A stretch of 64,000 nt of DNA from Sequoia sempervirens (GCA_007258455.2 VDFB02373365.1:217181765-217245764), one strand, 5' to 3'; positions 23,414-36,464 are shown, numbered from the stretch's first letter. Numbers and translations are program-made. Notes: generated by a model from the sequence alone, not told the origin.

Positions 23414-26166
23414 CATAATCTTGTTTTTAATCACATTTTTCTAAAAAATTATGCGTTTTTGTTTGTGCACAAGAAAATTCCAATGTTGGAGGCTCATCGT
23501 CATTTTTTTAGCACTCGTAGCTCTCCAGCATCACCATATAGCACCACTAAAAAATCAAACTGCAATGCTTTAGCCATCCTGCCTAAACATTTTGAATTTG
23601 AATTTTAAACAGTGACACTGGTGAAAAGGGTGACACGTTTGAGCTCACTGGTCTGGATACAGAGCACCGTTGACTGGTAAGCGGTGCTATACAACACCGC
23701 TAAAGAAATCAAACTGCGACGTAGTCATGGGTTACGTTGTTGGTAGGGAGTAAAAAGTTAAAATTTTATTTTAGCACGTGCTTTTTTGTCAAATGATGAG
23801 TTTATCTTCTGTTTTCTACTTTTTAACCTCTGTGTTTTGCAAAATTTGACTAATTTTTCTTCTTGTAGGTTGGATCAATTGAAAACAAAATAAAGAGAAG
23901 CATGATGATGATATTTCACAAAATCAAAGTGTTTTTAAACACTTTAGTGTTTGTTTAACACTCTTAGGAAACTATTATCTCTTTTTTCTTAGGATACTAA
24001 TTTTGTTTGGGCTTTAAAAAGAATCTTTTCAATTTTTGCAAAGGCTTAAAATGAACATTAGGACTACAACTTACTAGAGTTTTTTTTTGGTTAACAATTG
24101 AACAAAACAACTCTCATTTGTCCTTTGGTGCTTTAAAAAGAACTTACAAATTGCTTTGTAGCTCTAAAATGAACAAGTGCAACTTTGTCTTCGTGATGGC
24201 TTACTTAAATTAACTTCATTGAAAAAGGATGTATGCGCTTCTCTTGCACTTTATAGCGATCTTGAGAGTCAAAAGGCCTTTTTTATGATTTTAGGTTGAG
24301 ATAAAGCAATCACCTCCACACTTCATTTTGGGTTTAAAATTAAACAAAACAGTGTGCGAGTGTGAGTAGAGCATTATTGCGTACATTCTCTCTTTGTGTT
24401 GCAAACGAAGATTGATTGAGTTATGGATATTGTCTTTACTTGCTTTTGTTTATCTTAGAGGGCCTGCCTTGGGGAAAAAGTACTCACCCAAGGGAACGAC
24501 TCAACCAGTAACACTCTAAATCCAAGAGTATTTCCAACCGAGATATAAATATGGGTATTGGAATAAATGCCAATATCATGCGGTTGGCTCCAACAAGATG
24601 GATCTGAAAAGGGACTCTCGCCATATGGGTCAATCTCCATGAACGAAAAGTCGTAATTAAAACCCATGTTTTAGAATTTCCAAAATCCTTAATCTATTTG
24701 TTGGTGCAAGAACGGTTGTTTTGAAGCCACCCCACACTTTTACGGTCTTTTAGTAGAAATGGAAAGCATGCCATGGTATTTTCATGGGTGTTGATGCTTG
24801 GCTGCCCCGAATGACGTTAATGAGTCATGGAGGGGAGCCAGTGGGGTCAAGCATCTAACCATTCACTAAAGATAAGCATAGTTGGACTTGTCCAAGTGGG
24901 CAATCAACAAATATTGTCTTCCATATCCGTAGGGTTGTACTTATTCTTGGTTATGAAATGCTTTGCTTGTTCGAAAAAATCTTAGAAATAAACACTTAAA
25001 CATCATCATCAAAATTTCAAACCCTTTAGGAGACAAATACAATTGACCCAATCCATGTGTTATTGCTTGCCCTTGGGATTTACATCCTTAGAGGTTTCTA
25101 AACACTTGGATTGCATCTAAATTTTTCTACTAAAGTTAAACAATAGGTAACCCTTGTCTTTAATTCATCAAATTTCCACATAACATACTTTGTGGGACTC
25201 AAAGAAATTAAGACATTGGACATCTAGCTTGGAAAACTTAATCAAAGAAAGTGTTTGTGGTAAATAAAAGCCACTAATCAAAGATAACAAAATGAACTCT
25301 CAGATGTGTTGAAACCTCACTATTTTCAAGAAGAAAAATCTCAAAATGAAAGTCCTTGATTCAAAATCTGGAAATGTATGCTCAAATTGAACCACTTCTT
25401 GGTTATAAAGGTCTATAGAATCATTGCATGTTCTTCAATACCAAGGTTTAGGTAAACAAAGTGTCTTTTTTAGGTTCATCTTAGGATCAAAAGAAATAAA
25501 AATCTTTTTTCACCCATCCTTCAAACATTAAACCAAAAAGCATTTCACCATCACCTTTTGAGAAATATTGAAACTATCCTTCATGCTAGGCTTTTTGGAA
25601 AAAATCAAAATCATCAAATCTTTGAGACAAAATCCTTGAAATCTTTATCAAAATCATCTTTGGCATGTGTAGATGCATCCTTTTGCATATACTTAGTCAA
25701 AGTTATCAAACAATCTTGTTTAGCTAAGTATATGTAGATGCATCCTTCTTCATATGCTTGGTTAAATTATTGTCTTATTTGAATAGATGTGGGTAGATGC
25801 ATCCTTCTCCTACACATATTTAAATTATCATCCTTTGAGAAAAACTATCCCTTAGATAATCATCCAACATCTTAGGGTTCTTTTTTTCTATCAAAGCAAA
25901 CCAAGATCAATCAAATCAAGGACAATCCCAAGGGAAAATCAAAAAATCAAAATCCGAAACATATCAAAAATTCCCAAAAGTCTAGCATCACCCTCAAGAT
26001 TTATCAAAAGATCAAAACATCCACATCATCCATCTCTTGCATTATCATCATATCACCTTTTGATCCCTAAAATATCCTAAAAATTTCTCTTTTGAGCTTA
26101 AAATAAGATCAATCCAAAGAATTAAGAGATTCATCTCCCCTATTCTTGAAAATTGATCCTTGTTTT
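23414..26166 (+). other. Untranslated leader of element B
   Basis: About 2.75 kb between PBS and gag without a convincing ORF. It contains three spaced copies of GTAGATGCATCC (25669-25680, 25734-25745, 25792-25803) at 58-65 base intervals, each followed by CTTYT. Long leaders are usual in Tat-type elements. Confidence 0.6.
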
Positions 26167-29110
26167 ATGGTTCAAACTAGATCTCAATACAAGAACATGG
26201 AAGCTGGCAAAGAAACACCCACTTCAAGTGATCTAATCCAAACAAACATCTAAATGAATCCAATCAAATCAAGCAATCCTTTGACTATCTCATCATCATA
26301 AAACCCACAAGAGGAAACCCAAGGAGAAGATCTTGCCTTTGGTATGTCGCATGAAAAAATAACCGAAATGCTCCAAAATTTGGAAAACCATAAAATCATC
26401 AACATCATGATGAGGCTTAACCCTTCACTATACATGCTTGAGCTAGCAAAACAAGGGGCCAAATTACCTTCTAATTTCAACGTGAGTACTATAGTATAGA
26501 CATCTTTACCTCCAATATCATCCACCATCCCCATCTCATCTACACCCCCATCCCAAAATATCACTCAAAACATTTCGTAAATCATGACATCTTTTGCTCC
26601 AACCCAACCCAATGTTAATAAGGGAAATGCATTTCTTAATGCTATTCAAACACACCCCCTTGTTAATAATCAAGACTTGGAGGCAAATACCATTTTGGAG
26701 CAAAACATACCCCAAAATCCATTACATAAGTATGTTCCTCTCACTCTCCATAATCCTAATGATCCATCATCATCATCCTTGCATGCAACACCTCAAACTT
26801 CTCTCAAAAATTTGTAAGAGGAAGGTGACATGTTCAGACTTGGGGGCATTATCGACACCACATCATTTTCTCAAGAAATCACACCCCTCACATTTTCACC
26901 TCTTCCACCATTACCACCATTATCCACACCTCTACTTGGCTTGGGGCCTCCACCTTTACCAAATATCAATCAAACCAACATTCCAAATAGCAACCAAAAC
27001 ATCATGCCAAACATTCAGAACTTGTCATCGATATCGCAACAATAGATGACAACTACACAAACAATCATGACATCATCAACCACCCCCCTAACATCTCAAA
27101 GCATGGTCTCTCAAGGACCAACCACATCAACAGCACCATCCATCACTCAAATCACCAACACGACATCACCGCTCACCACCACCACAAACGACATTCTAAA
27201 TCCACCACCACCCCTACCACCACCACCAACTTCCAGTATATCAAGCCAATACAACATGGAATTGCAAGTAGCTTGGTAAGCTGCTTATCAAAGGGGATTC
27301 ATACAAGTGAAAAAACAAAAATCCATGCAACTAGTTGCTCAACAATCTTCCCAAGCATCCCAAGTTGCATTACAAGAGCAATAGGCCACACAAGCCCAAG
27401 CCTTATTACAACAACAACAACAACAACAACAACAAGCTGCTCAAGCCATGCAAGCTGCTCAAGTAGCCCAAGCTACATTACAAGCACAAAAGGCTTCCCA
27501 AGCCTAAATTATATTGCAACAACAAGCAACACAAGCCCAAGCCCAAGCTCAAGTGTATGCCCAATATCAAGCACAACAAGCATAAGCACAAGCACAACTT
27601 CTTGCACAAAAACAAGTAGCACAACTACAGGCATATGAGCAAGCAATAAAAAATATCAAGAGCAACAAAAAGCAGCCCAACAACAAGCATTGTTGGAACA
27701 ACAACAAGCGTTGTTGTTCCAAAAACAAGCATTGTTGTTCCAACAACAAGTGTTGTTGGAACAACAACAAGCACAACAACAGGCAATCCGAGCACAACAA
27801 GAAGATCAACAACAAGCATTGTTCATACAGCAACAATTGCAAGCATACCTAGCTTGGAAAAATGTGGAAATACCATCAAATAACACACCAACCAACCCAC
27901 CCATCCAACCCATAGTCGAAACACCCCAGAACACCTTCACCCCACCCCCTGATCCGCAAAATGACGTAACAACACAAATCAGATTGCTCTCACAATAAGT
28001 GCTCAATCTTCAATCAGGGTGAACCACTAAAACACCAAGAAACTTGTGTCCCTATCCATTTGAAAGGGGCCTTGTGATGAAACCATTCCCCAAGGGATTT
28101 GAGATCCCCAAGTTTGACAAATATCAAGGGATGGGAAACCCTCAAGATCACATCAAGTAATTCCAGGTTCATTGCATGGAAGTCGCATACAACGATACCT
28201 ATATGATGTGCCTATTTCCTAGGAGTTTGGCTAGCCATGCTATGGAATGGTTCTCTCGCCTACCTACAGGCATCAAAACATTCCAAGAAATTATAGACAC
28301 ATTCATTAAAAATTATGCTTGCAACATTGCAATGGATGTTAGTTTAGAAGAACTCTCAGCTCTGAAATAAGGAAATAACGAATCATTCACTTCATTCCTA
28401 CAACGATGGTGATCCAAGGCCAATCAGAGCAAATGGACCATGCCTGAGGAACAAAAATTTTGCACCATTATATCCAACCTTGATGGCCTATTGGAATTTC
28501 ATCTCAAGGTACAAGGGATCACCACATATGACTAGTTGATCCCCAAGGTGCTCAGCATCGAACGAGCCCTTATGACTCAACCCGTAGGATCAACTTCATA
28601 CCCTAAACAACAAAACAACTGTCCACCCTCCAATTACAATGATAAACCTTGCACGTGGGAAAGGAACAAAAATGTTACTAATGATGGTGTCATCGATGCC
28701 AAAGTGGTCATTAGTGCCCCTCACCAAAATACACCCGCACCACAAATCCAAATCCAACACCAAAACAATCATCACATAACACAACAAATGAACAATCCAG
28801 TGATTAACAATGTCAATGACCAAAGGGGAACACCCCAACAGAATGAGAATTACCCCAAGCAAAAGTATACCACTTTGGGAGAACCACTAGAAGTCATCAT
28901 GAAGAAGCTGATAAATGAAAAACTCATCAAAGCGCCCACCTATGACAATTACCAAGAACCAAATGTGAAACCTCCTTGGTATAATGAGAATCAACTTTGT
29001 GACTTCCATAAAATCAAAGGGCATACCATGAATAGTTGTATGAGGCTAAAAACCATAATTCAAGATCTCATCAATCAAAGAATTATAAACGTGGAACAAC
29101 CAACATGAAA
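26167..29110 (+). pseudogene. gag: gag of element B
   Basis: Starts MVQTRSQYKNMEAGKE at 26167. It runs in one frame through a Pro/Thr/Ser-rich region and a long Ala/Gln-rich tract (27290-27840, with ALLEQQQALLFQKQ-type units, probably coiled coil). The frame then moves by -1 near 27650 and continues. The capsid core (28085-28560) has PKFDKYQGMGNPQDHIK, MEWFSRLPTGIKTF and FLQRW. The finger LCDFHKIKGHTMNSC is CX2HX4HX4C, the Tat-group form. About ten in-frame stops are visible, many TAA or TAG where Gln is expected. Confidence 0.85.
27693..27767 (+). other. Two perfect hairpins in the gag Q-rich tract
   Basis: TTGGAACAACAAC (27693-27705), loop AAGC, then its exact complement (27710-27722). Next, TTGTTGTTCCAACAAC (27732-27747), loop AAGT, then its exact complement (27752-27767). 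They lie 38 bases and more downstream of an A AAA AAT heptamer at 27648-27654, where the gag frame shifts by -1. Confidence 0.7.
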
Positions 29111-29138
29111 TCAAGACCTTAAGATATACACGAATCTG

Positions 29139-29910
29139 ATGCCTAACCATGGCAATAAAGGGAATAATAATAACACTGATAAGGGGAAAGGCACCCACAC
29201 AAATTTGAATCATGTGTATGAAACTAGCATTGCCTCCCTAGATGAATATTGCATAGTCATCACCATCAAAGGCACCCATACTGATTGTGCAGTCACCACA
29301 AGAGGCAAAAAGGTTACTATCACAGGATCCTCCCAGCAAAATAGAGTCCCTACATCTAGATCTGTCCCCAATGGCTACAATATCCTAGATCATCTCAAAA
29401 GAATTCCAACACAAATCTCCATCATGGAATTACTAAAAATTTCATCGGCCCATAAGAAAATCCTTGAGGAAGCATTGGCTTCATCCACTGTCCTCACAGA
29501 TCTTGATGTGGAACAATTCCAAGCTATGGTTGGAAATATCATTACGCCAAATCTCCTCACATTCTCTGACTAGGATTTCCATGCTCAACCATCTCACAAT
29601 TGTGCACACCACCTAGAAGTCATCGTATAGAAGAGCAAAGTCAAAAGGGTCTTGGTGGATGGAGGTGTGGGATAGAATATTTTTTTCTCTCAAGCTCATC
29701 AAACAATTGAAAATCTCAGAGGATTCTATCGACAAAGGAAAGGGTATCACAATAAGAGCATATGATGATCAAGAAAGAGTGTCCCAGGGCACAATCAAAC
29801 TCCCTATTCAAGTAGGGATTGCTTTCATGGAAACCACTTGTTAGGTCCTAGACCTTGACTTACCATATAACATCGTCCTAGAATGTCCATGGCTTCATGC
29901 AATGAAGGTA
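29139..29910 (+). pseudogene. Gag-protease linker and aspartic protease of element B
   Basis: After a linker (29139-29573, with MELLKISSAHKKILEEAL), the protease segment reads KSKVKRVLVDGGVG, a stop, then NIFF. It has a DGG active-site turn common in plant Tat-type proteases. YDDQERVSQGTIKLPIQVG and LDLPYNIVLECPWLHAMK are typical later strands. A frame change near 29590 and stops at 29574 and 29842 inactivate it. Confidence 0.7.
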
Positions 29911-29932
29911 GTAGCATCAAATTTACATCAAT

Positions 29933-31060
29933 GTGAAATTCACACATGAGGGACAAGAAGTTACCATCTATGGAGATCCCAAACCCTTCTCCTATTGCAA
30001 TATCCTTGAAGCAAAGTACTATAAAATCCCCCAAGTACCAAAAAATGATGAGGGCCCATCTACACCATACATCGATCCCGCCACTCTCACATCCACTTTT
30101 GTGATAGAGACACCCACCACTCCTGCCATTCCCACCATCTCTGACATTAAGGTCATCATCCAAGATAATGGTTGTGGAAACTACATGATCCCAAAAAATT
30201 CTTTTGTGGTAGGAGAGCTACCACAATCTCCTAGATCATGGGGACGTCCACAAATAAATGAAGCCTCTACATCCCAAACATCTCCTAAAGACTATCCCAA
30301 CTTTACAAGTTGGGGAGATCTTGGCTAAGAATTTATTGAGGCATATCCATCGCATATACTATATCAGGATGAAAGACCAGTAGTTGATTTACCAATGGAT
30401 GATAGAAGCAAGGGTTTGCAAATGATGCTTGCAATGGGCTATGACAGAAATCAAAGACTTGGGAAAAATGACAATGAGCTTATAATACCTATCATTCCAG
30501 AGATGCAAGCGATAACAAATCTTGGCCTTGGATGTACCCCTCTAAGTATAACCATACGCGGCCAAAGTCCTCCAGTTAGAAGGGTTAATAATCCTCCTCA
30601 GCTAACCGCAGTAGAACTACGCTTACCAGTATCTACAGGTCACATCTTAGATAACTTTACATTTGACATAATCGACATCTGTAGTAGTAGTGATGATGAG
30701 GATCCCATGACCAACTTACCTAGGCTATTTGAGGATACCACTCTTTGCATGATTAGCACCCTATGTTTTGAAATAGACCACCAAAATCATGAAATCCGCC
30801 TAGTATATCCCCAACTCATCGACTACGACCAACGAGGACCACCAGTTCTTGATACATTTGAAAATGATGAGGCACTCTCAGAATTCATGGGACTGCGGGA
30901 TAACATTCAATGTGGGGATCACAAAGTAGGGTTCATAATTGAGCTAGATATGCATGCCTATTATGGGGAAATGATTGAATCCCTTAGTCGCAAAAGTGAA
31001 AAATTAAGAATAATATCTAAGTCCTTGAGTGAAAACCACACTATGGCACTCTCCAACTAG
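29933..31060 (+). pseudogene. Protease C-terminus and G-patch-like segment of element B
   Basis: Two open stretches in one frame (29933-30328 and 30395-31060). The first ends the protease region (FTHEGQEVTIYGDPKPF). The second starts MDDRSKGLQMMLAMGYDRN, then QRLGKND and LGLGCTP. The ML-x-x-MGY...LGK pattern resembles a G-patch RNA-binding motif, known next to some retroelement proteases. The remainder is acidic (ICSSSDDEDPM) and not recognised. The G-patch call is by eye. Confidence 0.5.
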
Positions 31061-31269
31061 AAAAAAGTAAAAAGAAAGGATGCATCCAATAGTGAAAATC
31101 TCTCTGAGGTGCCTGAGGATGGGAAATTCAATCTTCCTTCTAGAGATATTCATCAAGAAAAATCAGCAGTCCTTGCAAAAAGATGCAATCTGGTCAACCT
31201 AGGAATAGAGGAAACCCTTCACATCACATTCTATGTGGAATCATTACTATCATAAGAACAAGAGTTCCT

Positions 31270-32170
31270 AGCAGCCTTCCTAAGAGAAAGAAAAATAAAC
31301 TTTGCATGGAGCTATGTTGACATGCCAGGACTTGATCCAGAGACCGTGGTTCACCACTTAGCAATATATCCAAAAGTAAAGCCTATTAAACAAAAGCTTC
31401 AAAAAATGCACCTTCAGATTGCCTTATTAGTCAAAATGGAGCTAAAAAATCTATTAGATGCGAGATTCATCCGACCGATAGATTATCCAGAATGGGTGTC
31501 AAACTTGGTACCTATCTCAAAACCCAATGGGAATATTAGAATCTGCACAGACTTCAAAGACTTGAATAAAGCATGTTTGAAAGATGACTTCCCACTTCCA
31601 AACATTGACATGATAGTAGACATGACAGTCGGACATGAAATGTTGTCACTAATGGATGGATTCTCAGGGTATAATCATATTATGATAGCTAAAGAGGAAC
31701 AACATAATATGGCTTTCACTTGTCCATGGGGGACTTATTGCTGGAATATGATGCCATTCGGCTTAAAGAACAGAGGAGCAACATACCAAAGGGCCATGAA
31801 ATTAATCTTCCATGACATGATTCACAAAACTGTCAAAGATTATGTTGATGAAATTCTAGCCAAATCCAGAAAGAGAAAAGATCACATAGCAACCCTTAGT
31901 GCCATTTTTAACAGGCTAGAGGAGTACAAAATCAGATTAAACCCAAAAAAGTGTGTCTTTGGCATACAATCAAGAAAGATGCTAGGATATATAGTGTCAA
32001 TGAGAGGTATTGAGGTAGATCCAGCAAAGGTAAAAGCAATCCTCGATATGGAGGCACCAAAAACATTAAAGCAATTAAGGTCTCCAAGGAAGGCTTTAAT
32101 CCATTCGAAGATTCATAGCATAGTTGGTGGAAAAATAGAACCCATACTCTCACATACTCCATAAGGGAGT
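31270..32170 (+). pseudogene. Reverse transcriptase of element B
   Basis: Clear gypsy RT. It opens with INFAWSYVDMPGLDPETVVHH, then RPIDYPEWVSNLVPISKPNG, RICTDFKDLNKACLKDDFPL, LSLMDGFSGYNHIMIA, and FGLKNRGATYQRAM. The catalytic box reads DYVDEI, the second Asp changed to Glu, so the copy is dead despite 280 open codons. The thumb has KKCVFGIQSRKMLGYIVS. The frame breaks near 32080. Confidence 0.88.
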
Positions 32171-32189
32171 AGTGTACAAATGAGATACC

Positions 32190-32640
32190 AAGTGTGAAGA
32201 GGCATTCAATAAAATCAAAGAATATCTACTGACACCACTGGTGTTAATGCCACCAATCCCAAGAAAACTATTAATTCTCTACGCGTCAGCAACAATAGCA
32301 TCCCTTGGAGCTCTCCTAGCTCAGCATGATGGAAATGGAATAGAAAGGGCTATCTATTACATCAGCAAAACAATGGTTGGGCATGAGCTAAACTACACAT
32401 TCATCGGGAAAGCATGCCTAGCAGTAGTGTTTGCATCATAGAAATTCAGAAATTACATGTTGGCACACAAAATAAAACTCATCGCCAAAATCGACCCCCT
32501 CAAGTACTTACTGTCAAAGAAAATGCTCATCGGAAGAATGGCCAAATGGGTGATGATACTATCAGAATATGATATTGAATATGTGGAGTGGAAAGCAATC
32601 AAAGGCCAAGTCATTGCACACTAACTTGCAGAAGCACCAA
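32190..32640 (+). pseudogene. Retroviral-type RNase H of element B
   Basis: Follows RT: LTPLVLMPPIPRKLLILYAS, LGALLAQHDGNGIERAIYYI, SKTMVGHELNYTFIGKACLA and RMAKWVMILSEYDIEYV. Two stops fall near 32440 and 32622. It degrades the RNA strand after first-strand synthesis. The order is as usual for gypsy pol. Confidence 0.8.
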
Positions 32641-32704
32641 TCTATTCAAAGAATCCTCTCATCTCAGAGTTTCCAGATGAATCTATTTTCAATCTCAACA
32701 TAGC

Positions 32705-33140
32705 TAACCACTGGAAATTGTACTTTGATGGCTCATACAAGCAAGTGTGGATTAGGAGGTCGTATATTCTTTATCACCCTACAAGGGGACTACATACCAA
32801 GGTCCTACAAACTGGCATTTCCCTACACCAATAACATTGCAGAATATGAGGCTTTAACTATAGGTCTCAAAATAGATAGCAGTGTAGTGGAACATTATAG
32901 CTCTCAAAGTATATGAAGACTCCCAATTGATAATAAACCAAGTGAATGATGAATACCAGACCAAGGATGACAAGCTCACTCCATACAAGAAATTGGTGGA
33001 AACTCTTAAAGAATCCTTCATTGAAATTACATTTGAGCAAATTCCTAGAGCCAACAACAGAGCAGCATATGCCATGGCAACAATTGGATCCTTATTGGAC
33101 ATCCCTCACAACATTCTAAAATATGAATTCCTGATAGAGT
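32705..33140 (+). pseudogene. Archaeal-like RNase H (aRNH) of element B
   Basis: Asp in WKLYFDGSYKQ, Glu in PYTNNIAEYEALTIGLK and Asp in LKVYEDSQLIINQVNDEYQT make the RNase H acid set. The last acidic position is altered to Tyr (ANNRAAYAMA). It lies between ordinary RNH and INT, the standard Tat-group position. Frame changes fall at about 32745 and 32870. Confidence 0.8.
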
Positions 33141-33179
33141 AGCTTCTTGTGCCTGCATTCGAGGTACCAGAATCAGAAT

Positions 33180-34246
33180 TTGTGTGTGAAATAATTGGTC
33201 TTGGTGATCCTTGGTACCACGACATTTACACATATCTTTGAATAGGAGTCATACCCCCTGACTTACCCTCAAACCTAAAATGAACCTTTGTCAAAATGGC
33301 ATCCTAATTTGTCATCCTAGGAGATAACCTATATCGTAGAAGCATAGAAGGAACCTTACTACGCTACTTAAATGCTGAGGAGACATTAACCACTCTAACT
33401 AAAGTACATAATGGTATCTATGGTTCACACTCGAGTGGAATGACCACAGCCAAGAAACTACTGAGGATGGGGTATTATTTGCCCACAATGGAAAGAGAGG
33501 CACATGACTATGCCAGAAGGTGTCTACAATATCAGCAGCATGGAGACCTCATCCATGCTCCAACTCAAGAGCTTCATCCCATCGCCACACCATGGCCCTT
33601 TTCGCAATAGGGATGTGATCTCACTAGAAAAATCATGCCCACTTCATCTAATTGCCACAAATTCATCATAACCACAACAAAGTACTTTACTAAGTGGGTG
33701 GAAGCCATACCTATGACGTATATAATTGGGAAGCAGATTTCAAAGTTCATCCTGAACTATCTCATTTGTCGCTATGGTGTTCCACAAGGCATTATCTCAG
33801 ATAATGGGACACCATTTAAGAATCAAGAAGTTTGCGACTTATGCAAAAAATTCAAAATCCAACATCACTTCTCCACCCCATACTATGCCCAAGGCAATGG
33901 CCAAGTAGAAGCTACAAACAAAACCATTTTGAAAATCCTCAAGAAAATAGTCAATGATGTAGGTCGTGATTGGAATTTGCAGCTCAATCCTCCCCTCTGG
34001 GCCTATCGAACCAGCATCCACATAAGTACCAGCGCCATCGCCTTCTCCCTAGTCTATGGATTAGAAGTAGTACTCCCCATTGAGATCAAGCTCCCATCAC
34101 TCAGGATATCACTACAAAACCTCATCACAAATGAAGAGTACCGAGTATCAAGATTGAATGAGTTGGAGCTACTGGATGAACAATGTATAGATGCTTTGAA
34201 TCATTTGCAATTCTATCATAATAGACTCAAAAGGAGCTATAATAAG
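33180..34246 (+). pseudogene. Integrase of element B, 5' part
   Basis: The HHCC domain (about 33400-33545) has HNGIYGSHSSGMTTAKKLLR and YARRCLQYQQHG, one Cys changed to Tyr. The core has KFIITTTKYFTKWVEAIP, Asp in IISDNGTPFKN and Glu in GQVEATNKTILK. First-Asp context near 33605 is TG-DLT-like but damaged. It is interrupted after the codon for Lys at 34244-34246 by element C and continues at 41485. Confidence 0.88.
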
Positions 34247-36188
34247 TGTTAGAACTGTAAAAAATGGATATTTTCACATGTTGATTTTGCTCATAATCTT
34301 CCAAATGAGTCCTACCTTTGTGCATTTCCCTCTCTTCATGCATATTTTCTCCATGTTTTCCCATGTTGTCCCATTGAATCTGTTGGGTTATGCATATTAT
34401 TCATTTTGGTTCATGTTGGCATAGGTACCCAAATGTCTCCCCGACCTATGTATATTTCACTATTTCTTGTTGTAGGTTATCCGCATGACACATCTTGTGT
34501 TTTAGTGACAGTTGAGATACTTATCGGCATAGGAAATCATACTCAGGGGAAGGTCATATCGGAACATTCGTGTCTTACCGAATGACATTTGAAAAGTTCT
34601 ATCGGCAACTAATGGAGTGCATCGACGTGAGTTATACTTTTCGACGGAAGGTCTTGGTGATATCATCTTGTTATACTGACCGCTGCTTAAGGGATACATT
34701 TCGGTGTGAGCTAGGGCTTTCGATATATCTTAGCGAATGACTTTGGTCTTGCCGATAATGCATATGGAGACTCCATTGGTATGAAAATATTTTGGTCTTG
34801 GCGAACACGAGTGACTTCAAGGTATTTCTGTATGACATGGTGTTGTCTCTGAGACGTCTCATCGATACTGTATTGTCTTGGCGAAAGCGAGTGGGGATTG
34901 GTTATCAGTATAGGAGTGGCCTGGTCACAGCAACATGAGGTTGGGTTCTATGGTTTTCGGTGTAGCCCGATATACTCTATGAGACGTCTTGCCGAGGGGT
35001 AAAGGCTATAGCGATACACATGATAGGCGCTCTTCAACAAGAGAAGCAAAAGGTTACGGTGGCATAACAAAGGGGTAAAAGGTATGCTTTTGGTATGAAA
35101 AATGGCTTTTGACATAGTGTTTCACCGACTGTGGTTGGCTATACTATAACATAAGGAAGAAAAATGGATACTTAGTGACTTCGAAGTAGCGAATAGTTTG
35201 TTATAGCGATGCACGGGGAACATGCGATATGCACATGGGATATCAACGATTGAATTTCCTTCAACATAACTGCAAATGTGTCACGATGACTGTTCACTGA
35301 TGAATAATGATTTTTGATTGTTCTGGCTGACATGATTTTGAAGTGTTTAGTTTTCTAATGCTGGTGTATATGTATGCACCCGGATTGTAATTGAAAATGA
35401 TTAGATTTTAGATTAGAAGCAGAAGGTAGTCAGATGGCTACATTAGGATAATTTTCTCTTTCCAGAGACTATGTGCATGATTTCAAATGGTGGTTTCAAT
35501 GAATATCAGCTGGGGTGGCATTTTACTTCTGGTGTCAATTGTATGTTGAGTTTATTGAAGAGTATTATTAAGCTGTCTCCAATTTGATTTTTCCTGGTTG
35601 TTTAAATTGAAGTAACAAGTTTATTTTCAGTTTATCAGTGCACATTTGTTGTATATGTGTGATTAATTGACTGGTTCTCTCAAGTAGGGATTAAATCCTT
35701 TCTGTTGATCATAGTAATCAGGGGGAATTCATCTGGATTCTTAAAGTAGAGCTTAGTAATCATAATCTTGCATTGTTTATACAAGTTATAAACAGATCAT
35801 ATGCCTACAATTTGATTTTCTGCCAGAATAAGTTGCCCATTTCTATTTTGTTTGACTCTGCATACCCAAAAAGGCATTGGTCTCTGCATTTCATCATTTT
35901 GAATTCACTTAATCTCTTTTTATCAGTTAATTAAGCATTCTATGATTTAGATCAGAAGGTAGCTATCAAGTTTGGTTTCATTTGTTCACTGTCATCTGCC
36001 ATTGTGGACAAAACATTTCAGAAATAAAATCACAAGTCTACATTATTCAGTTAGGTACACCCATCTAGGTCTAGCAGCACCTGAAGAGTAGAAGGTTTGA
36101 TTGTTTCAAACCTTGTTCTGTTACCCTGAAACATCGTGAAAGCTTGGCAACCTTTCGTGGTTCAAACCTATGTTTTTAAGAGCTAACA
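34247..36188 (+). repeat. 5' LTR of element C
   Basis: Begins TGTTAGAACTGTAAAAAATGG and ends GAGCTAACA. U3 (about 34490-35260) is packed with CG words: TTATCGGCATAGG, GTCTTGCCGATAATG (34746 onward), GTCTTGGCGAA (34795 and 34875) and TTTCGGTGTG. From about 35640 the sequence aligns with the R/U5 end of the A LTR. Confidence 0.92.
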
Positions 36189-36191
36189 AAT

Positions 36192-36203
36192 TGGCGACTC
36201 TGT
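36192..36203 (+). other. Primer-binding site of element C
   Basis: TGGCGACTCTGT lies three bases after the LTR end and is the same site as in element A, compatible with a tRNA-Arg 3' end. Confidence 0.75.
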
Positions 36204-36464
36204 TTGGGAAAAACATCAGAAAATCCAATTCTAGCCTATCCATCCATAGAGTCAATAAAGTTCTAAAATTTGGTTTTTAACCAAAGGTTCACAATTGTTT
36301 CATTTGCACTCCCCATCTGAGTCACACACTTAAAAAATTGGTTACTCCACTGGGGATAACCAAGAATTTGTTCCTTAATCATAGAGTCATTGGATGAAAA
36401 GTTGTAATTTGAGAAATTTTAGAAAGGGTGATTCCACTGGGAGAAGATCAAAAATAATGATTTT

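Noticed and set aside
27567..27842. Leu/Cys-rich minus-strand ORFs opposite the gag Q-tract
   Set aside because: They are the complement of CAA/GCA repeats and have no independent support.
35281..35640. A TATA box or transcription start in the C LTR
   Set aside because: Several AT-rich words occur, but none is in a convincing context or clearly conserved with A, so no promoter was called.
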